This document shows, one piece after another, positions 54,546 to 64,000 of a DNA stretch of 64,000 bases; position 1 is the stretch's first letter, and each line of letters opens with the position of its first letter. A model generated the notes under the pieces. The model searched no databases. It worked only from the letters and a program-made list of their open reading frames with translations, and was not told where the DNA came from. Origin of the DNA: Latrodectus hesperus (lineage: Eukaryota; Arthropoda; Arachnida; Araneae; Theridiidae). Where the stretch lies: the NCBI GenBank assembly GCA_037975125.1, contig CM075855.1:83337278-83401277 (forward strand), written 5' to 3'. Made by a program: the position numbers and the translations under genes.

Positions 54546-55105
54546 ACTGATTTTCATGCATACTAAGTATAATCACCCCTCAGGGGGCTTACCTTCTTCA
54601 GGTAAACACGGGTGTCACAATCCCGAGGTACCCTAGTGATCTTTTCTCTTCTTTCTTTTCTTCTCTCCTACTCTTCTGCTTTTTCTTCCTTTTCTCCCTC
54701 AGTGTGGTTGCCTTGTAAGAGATTGAGGGCTCCCCTTGAGTAGCTTTCGCCGCTCTGTTGCTATTAGCTACTCTTGGGGACTAAATCACCCACGTGTTTG
54801 CCATGATTGGAGACCCGTGTCCCTGGAAAGGAGGGTCCTGGTAATTGAGGCCCCCAGAGACCAACACATTACTTTGGCCTCTGCTTCAGGTAAACTGGAG
54901 GTGTGTTGTGGTCCTCAGCACATCAATCGGCTTTATGGATCAAGCGATTGGTACATCTACTGGATGACTCGTTAAGGGTGGAGGCCATCTCAGGGATGTA
55001 CTGTGAGCGTATAGGACCTGGCTAGCACTGGTTCAGCTGGTCTGCATCCCCTTGTTGGACTCGGTGGTGGGTGGTGCCGTCAGTCCCGAATTTTCCATTT
55101 TAGAT

Positions 55106-56242
55106 ATGGAATCAAATATTTCTATTCTCCCACGGGAGCATACTTTGTCCTTATTAAATGCAAAATTTTATGTTATCAAACGGAAAGAGGGTACTTTTGA
55201 TACGGTATCCCCTTTCCTTATTCAAAAAGCAATTACAGGCACAATCGGTGATGTGAAGAGCATCAGAAAATTACGTTCTGGCGACTTGATGGTAGAAGTT
55301 GCTTCAAAAACCCAAGGAAACTTGATTGCAAATATGAATATGCTAGCTACCCTTGAGGTGTCTGTCTCACCTCATACAAACCTTAACTTTTCTCGTGGTG
55401 TGATATCCGCCAAGGATTTGCTTAACACGCCTACGGAGGAAATACTAGAAAATCTTAAAGAGCAAAAGGTCTGCGCTGTAAAACGCATTACTGTCAGGAG
55501 AGATGATAAAGTTATTAACACTAAACATCTAATCCTGACATTTGCGACGCCAGACCTACCGCAGCATATTAAAGCTGCGTATATGCATCTCTCCGTTAGG
55601 CCATTTATTCCAAATCCTTTGCGTTGTTTCCAGTGCCAGAGATTTGGTCACTCTAAAGCGGCTTGCAGGGGCAAACTGACTTGCGCTCGCTGCGCAGCAG
55701 TTGGCCATGACAGTTCGTCTTGTACTGCAAAGGAGAGGTGTGTCAACTGTAAAGGTGATCACCCCTCCTACGCTAGAAGTTGTCCTACCTGGATACTGGA
55801 AAAGGAGATCACCACCACGAAAGTTAAGAATAATATTTCATATCCTGAGGCGAGACGTGCTGTTACAGCTCGTACACCTCAAGTTGGAGTTAGCTATGCA
55901 ACTGCCGCCGCAAAAGTCACCAGAACGACTAGTACACAAACAGATGCTCTCTCACTACCGATTGTTAAATTACCCCCTACATCTGTACAGAAGCCAAAAT
56001 CGACATCCACATCGACTACTCGTAGAAAAGCTCCGATGGCTAAATCTAAAGCCATAAAGGCTTTAAAACTAAAATCAGCAAAAGAGGGCATTATTAGGCC
56101 CTCCATATCCACCCGTAAAGCCTTAAACCTGGAGGCTGACGCCGTATATCTACATCCCTCCGACGAAGATCTGTCACTCGAGGAGATGTCAGATGACATG
56201 CCTTCCAGCTCCGGGAAAGGAGCTTTTCAATTTCAACAATAA
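55106..56242 (+). CDS. Non-LTR ORF1, gag-like protein with three zinc knuckles
   Basis: I use the ATG at 55106; the open frame extends further upstream without another ATG. The product is 378 residues. Three zinc knuckles lie at about 174-226: two classical CCHC (CFQCQRFGHSKAAC, CARCAAVGHDSSSC) and one variant (CVNC, KGDH, then Cys). The N-terminal half resembles the RNA-binding region of arthropod non-LTR ORF1 proteins. The C-terminal part is Lys/Ser/Thr-rich and ends in an acidic stretch (HPSDEDLSLEEMSDD). It should bind element RNA and chaperone target-primed reverse transcription. The stop TAA at 56240-56242 overlaps the presumed ORF2 start. Confidence 0.88.
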   Translation: MESNISILPREHTLSLLNAKFYVIKRKEGTFDTVSPFLIQKAITGTIGDVKSIRKLRSGDLMVEVASKTQGNLIANMNMLATLEVSVSPHTNLNFSRGVISAKDLLNTPTEEILENLKEQKVCAVKRITVRRDDKVINTKHLILTFATPDLPQHIKAAYMHLSVRPFIPNPLRCFQCQRFGHSKAACRGKLTCARCAAVGHDSSSCTAKERCVNCKGDHPSYARSCPTWILEKEITTTKVKNNISYPEARRAVTARTPQVGVSYATAAAKVTRTTSTQTDALSLPIVKLPPTSVQKPKSTSTSTTRRKAPMAKSKAIKALKLKSAKEGIIRPSISTRKALNLEADAVYLHPSDEDLSLEEMSDDMPSSSGKGAFQFQQ

Positions 56243-59200
56243 CTTCCTTTGTTTCTTGGAACTGTCATGGTTTGCGTTCTCATCATGATGACATCAAGTT
56301 TATAATTTCAGCCTACAACCCCGCATGTGTTGCACTTCAGGAAACATTCCTGAAGTCCAACAATAACTTTTCCATGCGTGGGTTTAAAAGCTTTAGAAAA
56401 GACTGTGGTGACGATGGTGCAGTGTCTGGAGGTGTTTGCATATTAACATCCAACAACTATCCCAGCACTGCCCAACATTTAAATACTACACTACAGGCTA
56501 TAGCTGTCAGAATTCATACATCATGCTTGTTGACAGTCTGTAGTTTGTATTTGCCACCACACGATGTCATCCGCCAAGAGGAACTCGATGCATTAATAGA
56601 TCAGCTGCCAACACCATTTCTACTGTTAGGTGACTTTAACGGCCATAATTCTTTGTGGGGAAATGATGATACAAATTCTCGCGGTCGGCAGATAGAGCGG
56701 TTTATTTCAGATAACAGTCTCTGTCTGCTTAATACCGACGAGAAAACATATTTCCATATACCCACAAGAACATTTCATTCTCTCGATCTGGCCATTTGTT
56801 CACCATCTCTTCTGCCATTTTTAAATTTAAATGTAGGAAATGATCTGCATAATAGCGATCATTTTCCTCTCGTCATCTCCCAGACTGGAGGTAGTAGTGT
56901 AAGACAACGCTTACCTACTTACGTGTACAGTCGGGCAGATTGGACGTTATTTGTACAATTGGCAGTTATTGATGATAAAATGGTTTCGATCGAAGATATT
57001 GATATTGCCGTTAGTAAAGTCACTGAAACAATTAAGAATGCAGCTGATGCATCAATACCTAAGAGTTCCTCTATACCACACAGGCGATGCAAACCTTGGA
57101 GGAATGATGAATGTCAAAACACATATAAGAAGCAGAGGAAGTTATGGGGGCTATTCAGAAGATACCCCACAACGGAGAATCTTATCGCCTATAAGAGAGC
57201 AAAAGCATTAGCTCGCAGAGCTCGTCGACGAAGTCAGAAGGAATCTTGGTCTCGCTATGTATCATCAATAACTTCTTTCACATCCAGTAAACAGTTGTGG
57301 AGAAGAGTGAAAGCAGCCAATGGAATGTATAAGGAATTTTCTATTCCTATTCTAAAATCCGGAGCTGCTGTGCACTCTTCTCCTAAGAACATCGCTAACG
57401 TCCTTGGTGAAACCTTTGCTAGCGTCTCAAGCAACGACTCTTATAGTCCTTCGTTCTTAAGGACAAAGAGTCGTGCTGAGCGAACACCAATTCGTTTCAA
57501 CCATGTACAAGCTTTGCCTTACAACTGTGAATTTCGGATGTTGGAATTGAAGAGTGCATTACAGCAGGCCCATGATACTAGCCCAGGACCAGATGGAATC
57601 AGCTATCAAATGCTTCGCCATGTAAGTCCAGATTCCCTGTTGAACTTGCTGTTTTTGTTTAATAGGATCTGGACTGAAAACCAATTTCCATCACTTTGGA
57701 GCGAAGCAATAGTGATTCCGATCCTTAAGGCTAATAAGGATCCTTCTGCTCCTTCAAGTTATCGACCAATTGCTCTGACGAGTTGCTTATGTAAGACTCT
57801 CGAACGTATGGTCAACGCCCGTCTCATCTACATCTTAGAAACAAATAAATGTATCCATATCAATCAGAGTGGCTTCCGTAAAGGAAGATCCACTCTTGAT
57901 AATATTACTTATCTGGAAACGCAGATCCGCAATGCCTTTGTGCGGAGGAATCATCTCGTTTCCATTTTCTTCGACATAGAGAAGGCTTACGACCGTACGT
58001 GGCGTTATGGAATTCTCCGTAGGATGTATGATTTTGGCTTAAGGGGTAATTTGCCAATATTTATTGAAAACTTTTTACGCTCCCGTGGTTTTAAAGTTCG
58101 TATGGTTCTATTTTATCCAATACTTTTATTCAAGCCGAGGGTGTGCCCCAAGGCTCAATTTTAAGTGTCACACTTTTTAATCTTTTCATGAGTTGCATTC
58201 TCCATCAAATTTCACCTCCTGTTTATGGCACGCTTTATGTTGATGACCTGCAAATATCATGTGAGGGTTCTAACATGCGTTTAATTGAGAGACAACTACA
58301 AACAACTGTCAACAAACTTGCTGCATGGTGTGCTGAGAATGGCCACACGCTGTCTCCTAGCAAGAGTAATTGTGTCCATTTCTGCAGGAAGACTAGCCTA
58401 CATAATGATCCTACTATCTTCATAAACAATACACCTATTCCTGTTGTCAACGAGATAAAAGTTTTGGGTATAACATTTGACCGAAAGTTAAATTTTCTTC
58501 CGCATGTTCTTCATTTGCGGAAGAAGTGCGAGCGATCGCTTAATATCCTCAAGGTGCTTTCTAATACATCTTGGGGTGCTGATCGCACTGCACTACTTCG
58601 TGTCTACCAATCAATAATTTTATCTCGTGTGGACTATGGATGTGTTGTGTATGGATCTGCTAGGTCTTCTGTTCTACGCAGACTGGATACAATACATCAC
58701 TCTGCATTGAGAATATGCTCAGGCGCATTCCGCACATCACCCGTCCAGAGTCTATATGCAATCTGCCAACAACTGCCTTTAGACCTGAGACGAATGCAGC
58801 TGTCTCTCAATTATTATGCAAAAATCATGTCTGACCCTCATCATCCACTACGTTCCATGACTGCTACTCCTGCATTAATAAGACTGTATGACCCACGTTC
58901 ATACAGCATTCCACCTTTTCTCACTCGGACAAAGTCCAACTTATTATATTCAGACCTATGTGATGTCCGTTTTGACAAAACGGACCTTCTTCTACACCCA
59001 CCTTGGTATGATCCACAGATTAAAATCATTGATGATTTTGCTCGTTATAGAAAATCAGACACAGCAACTACTGTTTTCCAGCAGCTATATGCCTCACATC
59101 GCTGTCAGTACGCCACGTACACACCAGTTTTCACAGATGGATCGAAATCTATAGGACATGTTGGTTGTGCTGTAATTATTGAAAACAAAACTGTTAGCTA

Positions 59201-59918
59201 CAGCCTCCATTCGTCCTGCTCCATCTTCTCTGCTGAAGCAACTGCTATTTATCAAGCTCTTCAGCAGATGAATACATGTGATAGTTCTAAATACTGTGTG
59301 TACACTGACAGTTTGAGTGTGTTGGAAGCTTTGCGAAACAGTAGTTTTAACTGTCATCCTGTTGTGTCTAGAATTTTCCGAGCATTAGATTCCCTTGCTG
59401 GCAAGGGATATGACATTATTTTCTGCTGGATCTCAAGTCAGGTAGGTCTCGATGGTAATGAAAGGGCTGATACAGCTGCTAAATCTGCATCTGGCCCATG
59501 TCTTCCATCAGTTCCTTTGTCTGACGTGAGAAGATATGTTAAAATATTAATCTATTCTCTTTGGCAGGAGTCATGGAACATGCAGGTCAATAATAAATTG
59601 CGTGCCATATTTCCATACATCACTACATTAACAGTTTTACCGTTACGAAGCGCTGATGTTCGTCTGACTCGCCTTCGTATCGGACACACACGTTTCACAC
59701 ATAGACATTTGTTTCTAAACGAATTAAATCCTTGGTGTGAAACGTGTGATGAACCATTCACTATTTATCATATTTTAATTTCATGTTCATGTTTTAACCA
59801 ATATCGTTTACTCTTTTTTAATTGTGATATTTTAACATTATATGATTTGCTTGGGGAACCACCCCACAGGAACCTATTTGCCTTTTTGAGGGCAATAGGT
59901 TTTATACATTATATTTAA
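56239..59918 (+). pseudogene. Non-LTR ORF2: endonuclease, RT, RNase H, zinc tail (one frameshift)
   Basis: An APE-type endonuclease is at 56254-56900 (SWNCHG, LQETF, LGDFNGHNSLWG, NSDHFPL). RT follows: SPGPDGISY, SYRPIALTS, SGFRKGRSTLDN, FFDIEKAYDRTW, then VPQGSILS and LYVDDLQIS (YxDD intact, about 58238). RNase H: VFTDGSKS (Asp), FSAEATAIYQAL (Glu), VYTDSLSV (Asp) and NERADTAAK (Asp). The His expected in the WISSHVG motif is Gln here (codon 59439-59441). The C-terminal CETCDEPFTIYHILISC matches the CCHC-type tail. One base is missing at the GG pair 58104-58105, which moves the frame; both halves are otherwise open. No ATG exists at the start: the codon at 56239 is ATA. Confidence 0.88.
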
Positions 59919-60128
59919 TTTACATTTTTTAAATTTTAAAAGTATATATATTTTGATTTTGCTTTTATGTGTAATTTGATTTTAATATATATATATACAC
60001 TGATTTTTGTTCTTTAAAAATTTTAATGTTGCTTGGGTTTTCAAAATAAATTAATAAATAAAATAAAATAATAAGAATAAATAAATAAAAAAAATAAAAT
60101 AAAACATCTACTTCTAAACTTTATTCTT

Positions 60129-60186
60129 GGCGCAGCATGTCCGTTTTTGGACCTTGCGCCATAAAACCCAACCAACCAACCAACCA
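60129..60186 (+). other. 3'-terminal stem-loop and ccaa tail of the non-LTR element
   Basis: ggcgca (60129-60134) pairs with tgcgcc (60155-60160), with an inner gtcc/ggac pair. The stem is followed by acccaaccaaccaacc repeats up to the target duplication. Such 3' structures can be recognised by the element's reverse transcriptase. Confidence 0.65.
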
Positions 60187-60200
60187 ACTAAGTATAATCA

Positions 60201-61613
60201 GTATAAACAATAATATTTAAGAGTTTACATAAGCTATGTATAGTAAGAGTATGTAAGTGCATAAAGATTTATATCTTTTTCCAGCAAAAATTTAATAAAA
60301 GGGGAACACCTATTTAGCTTATATTTATATCAGTGCAATTTATTTTTTTAAAACACGTGTATTGTTATATAAAATAAACATGCAACAAATATGTGTTTGT
60401 TAACATATTAAAAATGAAAACTAACAATGAAAGGATACTGCTGATCGTTCTGCAAAGTAATGCTATTGCAGCTTAGATATGAACGATTATTATGGAATAC
60501 ATTTATCGAGCATTTTTTAGACGTTTTCCTATGTCAAATTTAATTTTAATTAATATAATGATGTCTGAAACTGTCTCGATGGCAATACAGCTTGATGTGA
60601 TTGTACAATTTTAGGTTCATGGAAAATGAAATATTGTTTCAAGGAATGTTGAAAATTCTGATATATTTCCAATGAAACATTAAAAAAAATTCTATATAAA
60701 TCCATAGGAATATTGAATACACTTATCTATTATTTTTTTGATTAAAATTTTCCTTGGTCAAAAGTAATCTTAATTAATATAATGATATCTGAAATTGTCT
60801 CAATGCCAATGCGGTTTGACGAGATAAGTCCCCAATTTTAGAAAATCAAAAATTAAATATTCTTTTGTTGGTTTTTAATTTTGCTGATTCCTATCAACAT
60901 TTACAAAAGTTGCAGATCCAGAAGAAATAGCTGCTTTTTCATAGCATGCTTTTTCTGAAAAAGTAATTCAATGTGGTTTCCGACTATAATTAATATAATA
61001 ATCTTGTTCTTTGTTTATGAGTAAAGTAAAACACAATATATCCTCAAAATTTTTATTTACTATGTATTGCTTATAGTTTGATTAATATTAGAAGTAATAA
61101 TTAAAATTTGTATAAAACTTTTTAGTTTATCCATATTTCCGACATAGTTTTTATAAATCCCTATATTACTTTTAATCTTTGTACAAATCAAGCAAATTTT
61201 TATGACAATGCATCTAGTAAATATTGTCCTCTTTATATGTAAAAGTCTATTGATTGTTTTAAATACTTCTACATTTATAATCTTTCATGAATTTATTGTG
61301 ATAAACAAACAATAATGATTTTATTTAGACGATATTTATGATTATTCTTAAATAATGAGCAAATATTTACAAGGTTAATTAAATTTGAACATTGAAGATG
61401 ATTCTTTTATCCGTAAGAACTTTTAATACATAAAATTATACTTTTAAGTCAGGAAGAATTTATTTCAATAAAATATCACGCATAAAGTTTTAGTCCTTTA
61501 GACCATTTGGTTCCAAAGTCTGTTTTCAACAAGTATTTTATTATAATATTAACTGTTCATAAGTGTTTCGTAAAACTGAGATAGTTTCGTGTTACAATCA
61601 GTTACAAAAAAAG
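60201..61613. other. AT-rich stretch with a local repeat
   Basis: No gene was seen. A direct repeat of about 90 bases lies at 60523-60613 and 60749-60841 (shared taattaatataatgat, tctgaaa, tgtctc and caattttag). Confidence 0.65.
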
Positions 61614-61990
61614 TTCTGGGAACATTTTTCAATTTAAAATGGAAAATTTATGTAGAAAAGCTTTCAGTTGAAAAAAAAAAAAAAGAGCTGGGAATATTTT
61701 CAGTTTAAAAAAGAAGACTTATGTTTTCAGGTAGATAAATGAACTGGAAACATTTTTCAGTTTAAAAGATAAGAGCTAGGTAGAATAGCTTTCAGGTACA
61801 AAAAGGAGCTGGGAACATTTTTTCAGTTTAAAATGGACCAGTTATGCAGAAAAGCTTTCAGATACAAAATGGAGCTGGGAAAATCTTTCAGTTTCAAATG
61901 GAAGAGTTATGTAGAAAAACTTTCAGGTACAAAAAGGAGCTGGGAACATTTTTCAGTTTAAAATGGAAGAGTTATGTGGAAAAACTTTCA
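61614..61990. repeat. Minisatellite, about six units of 63-65 bases
   Basis: Units are built on gagctgggaacatttttcag, tttaaaatgg, gagttatgtagaaaa and ctttcaggtacaaa. The first and third units are more diverged and the last is cut short. Confidence 0.9.
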
Positions 61991-62255
61991 TTATTTTTAA
62001 ATCTATGATTTTAAAATAAGAAAAGATTTTTAAGTTCTAAAATTAATCTCTATTGAATAGCGCGTGTGAACACTAAAAAATTTCAATAAAAGAAAGAAAT
62101 GATTTGATTTTTTCTGATAAAAGAATCAAACCTGTAGCTCTGCTAAAAAAGTATAAATATTTTAAGATTTATATTCTGATTAAAAATACATAAATTTTCA
62201 TTTTATAAAATACATTTTTTGTTTTAATATCTTTTAAGAAACATTGTGATAAGGA

Positions 62256-62534
62256 AAGAAGATCTAGATATGAGTGTGGTTTTAATTTGATTAATAAGGT
62301 TCGTATAGTATTTTCTTATCGTTTTTTTAACTAGAATTTTTTATTCTTAATTTTTGATGTAGAGATTATTTTAATATTATCTATCCCATTTTTATTAAAG
62401 AGTGGGATAGATAATATTAAAATAATCTCTACATCAAAAATTAAGAATAAAATTCTAATTAAAAAAAACGATAAGAAAATACTATACGAACCTTATTAAT
62501 CAAATTAAAACCACACTCACATCAAGATCTTCTT
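62256..62534. repeat. 279-base near-perfect palindrome
   Basis: Arms at 62256-62388 and 62403-62534 are inverse copies with about four substitutions or small indels, separated by a 14-base loop. No coding sequence and no clear target duplication were found. A MITE, a snap-back repair product or an assembly foldback are all possible. Confidence 0.9.
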
Positions 62535-62844
62535 TTTTAATATATTATTAAAAACGAAAGTTTATATATCCATCTGAAATTACCGATTATTATGTGATCG
62601 TTTTAGGTGGTTATCATAGTTTAAAATACCAAAATCTGACCTTTTTTTCTCACTTGTTTCACAAATATTTAAATCTGTGTAAAATGCTTAAAAACTGTAA
62701 TATTTGTATTTTCGTTACAATGTATGGAACTATTTTATCCAAAGAGATTTAATTAATGATTGAAACATAATGTATATGTATCAAATTTTTAATATTTATA
62801 TTTTTATATTGTCAGCAACTGCTACTGAATTGCGTAAGACCGGA

Positions 62845-63042
62845 ACTACGTACTTGCAACATAAAACATGAAAAGATACTACGTACTTGCAACATAAAAC
62901 ATGAAAAGAGACTACGTACTTGCAATATAAAATATGAAAAGAGACTACGTTCTTGCAACGTAAGACTTGAAAAGAGATTACGTTCTTGCAACGTAAGACT
63001 TGAAAAGAGACTACGTACTTGCAACGTAAGACATGAAAGGAG
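62845..63042. repeat. Minisatellite, exactly six 33-base units
   Basis: Each unit starts actacgtacttgcaac or a close variant and the spacing is exactly 33. Because 33 is divisible by three, the minus strand reads through as an 11-residue repeat (SLTLQERNLFS type). Units are contiguous, without spacers, so this is not a CRISPR array. Confidence 0.95.
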
Positions 63043-63571
63043 TTGAAAATATAATATCTGCGACAAGTAAATCAGTGAGTATTTCGCTTCCCAATGATGC
63101 ATAATTTTCAATAAATAACGCAAAAAACAGTTCCAATACATATCAAGAAATTTGTAAATATAATAAAAGATTAAATAATTCTATGTTTAAAATTATGAGT
63201 ACGTAAAAGACTGAAATTTATTCCTGATGCTTCAATGTTTGGGTACTATTATGCATTACGTTTGAAGCTATTTTATATTGTTATACACTTATTAAAACTG
63301 ATTATAGAACATCATCAGTCTCTTAATACTGAATCAAACAAATTGCTTTAAACGCCACAAATATATAATTTCGTGTCGCTTAAAGCTGTCATTACCACAA
63401 GCCCAGGATACTTTATATTCATTTATGATGTAGGCTGACGTATTCTTATAAAAAAATTCAACGCTCATATTTAAGAATCGCTTTATTAGAGGAAAAGGTT
63501 TTTAGAAGTCTTTCAACTGGAACCAATAGGTGTTATTTCGAACTTTCTGTTTTTCTTCCCCATAGATAAAC

Positions 63572-63632
63572 AATTATTGATTAGTTGCTGTGACGACAGT
63601 GTTGTTGTCGTCACAGCAACTGCTCAATAATT
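63572..63632. repeat. 27-base-arm hairpin
   Basis: The inner arms agttgctgtgacgaca and tgtcgtcacagcaact are perfect inverses with a 7-base loop. They are extended by aattattga / tcaataatt beyond a 2-base mismatch. Confidence 0.9.
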
Positions 63633-63681
63633 CTTCAGGATTGTTCGCTCGATTCGCGATCGGATTTGTGGTTATCTTTCC

Positions 63682-63849
63682 TATAAATCTGGTGGGTTTG
63701 CAATCAGTCAAGAAATAAAAACCATCGAGGCATATCTACTAGCACAATTGCTTTCAGTATGTTTCTGGCTCACATGTAGATTAATGTAAAAGGATTTTTG
63801 AGCTTTTTTTAGTCTTGCATTTGGAATGAAACCTATAATGGATTGAAAG
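63682..63849 (+). promoter_or_regulatory. Candidate core promoter and first exon of a gene beyond the window
   Basis: TATAAA (63682-63687) is followed by TCAGTC (63704-63709), the arthropod initiator form, 24 bases from the first T to the presumed start A, slightly short of ideal. The upstream 60 bases are unusually CpG-rich for this window. A possible donor, gaaag|gtatga, follows at 63849/63850. No coding frame is visible before the right edge. Confidence 0.28.
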
Positions 63850-64000
63850 GTATGATAATGTAATTACTTTATAGATATATTTTAAAGTTAAGATATTATG
63901 CAATATATATTTTTAAAGGAAAGAAAATAGCATAAAATATAACTCCTTTGAAAATTAATATGTTTACATTAAAATTTATAAAAATGTGTTATATAATGGT

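Larger units (their letters stand above)
54576..60186 (+). mobile_element. Full-length non-LTR retrotransposon with RNase H
   Basis: It is flanked by a perfect 14-base duplication, actaagtataatca, at 54562-54575 and 60187-60200. The element starts cccctcagggggc, a small hairpin-forming GC-rich 5' end, with about 530 bases of 5' UTR. ORF1 (55106-56242) and ORF2 (56239-59918) follow, then an AT-rich 3' UTR with a terminal stem-loop (60129-60160) and a ccaa-repeat tail. The presence of RNase H after RT points to the I/R1-like side of the non-LTR tree, not jockey in the strict sense. The copy has one frameshift and two suspicious substitutions but is otherwise open, so it is young. Confidence 0.92.

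Noticed and set aside
62845..63042. Possible CRISPR array (33-base repeats)
   Set aside because: Units are directly contiguous with no spacers, and the window is eukaryotic.

Overview
This is an AT-rich animal genome window, most likely from a spider (inference). The clues are a double MATH-BTB (TDPOZ-type) gene of the kind expanded in spiders, a somatomedin-B-like secreted protein, tRNA-derived SINEs, and a dense mixture of hAT, Tc1/mariner, Ty3/gypsy and non-LTR elements. I see no bacterial gene organisation, no CRISPR array and no intact viral gene. Only three stretches look like host coding sequence: the MATH-BTB-MATH-BTB gene at 12122-14044 (+), a C2H2 zinc-finger exon at 27261-28160 (+) that ends at a strong splice donor, and a signal-peptide, Cys-rich somatomedin-B-like protein at 37205-38107 (-).

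Layout. 1-440 holds the 3' end of a non-LTR element and a small palindrome. 443-11801 is a three-level nest: a hAT-like element with an 8-base duplication contains a 5'-truncated non-LTR element with an 11-base duplication, which is itself split by a Ty3/gypsy element on the minus strand. 12.1-17.7 kb is the MATH-BTB gene and a probable long 3' UTR. 19.7-24.1 kb is a ZMYM1-type hAT element with a decayed transposase. 24.2-26.6 kb holds hAT and SINE remnants. 27.2-38.1 kb holds the zinc-finger exon, a long non-coding stretch with a small TTAA-flanked MITE, and the somatomedin-B-like gene.

39.7-42.3 kb is a TA microsatellite hit by two separate Tc1/mariner-type elements. 42.6-47.0 kb is a second, 5'-incomplete gypsy element (+) interrupted by a truncated jockey-type insert. 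48.7-54.5 kb holds SINEs, hairpins and a dead Tc1-like element. 54576-60186 is an apparently full-length non-LTR retrotransposon with a perfect 14-base target duplication; it is the youngest-looking large element here. 61.6-63.6 kb holds two minisatellites and two large inverted repeats, followed by a possible promoter near the right edge.

The transposable elements do not work together as one system: they are successive, mostly dead insertions. The most informative observations are the triple nest, the shared stop/start codon change between ORF1 and ORF2 of the full-length element, the 279-base near-perfect palindrome, and the TTAA-flanked MITE. I found no convincing new multi-gene system. 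All family assignments come from reading motifs by eye and have not been checked by a database search.
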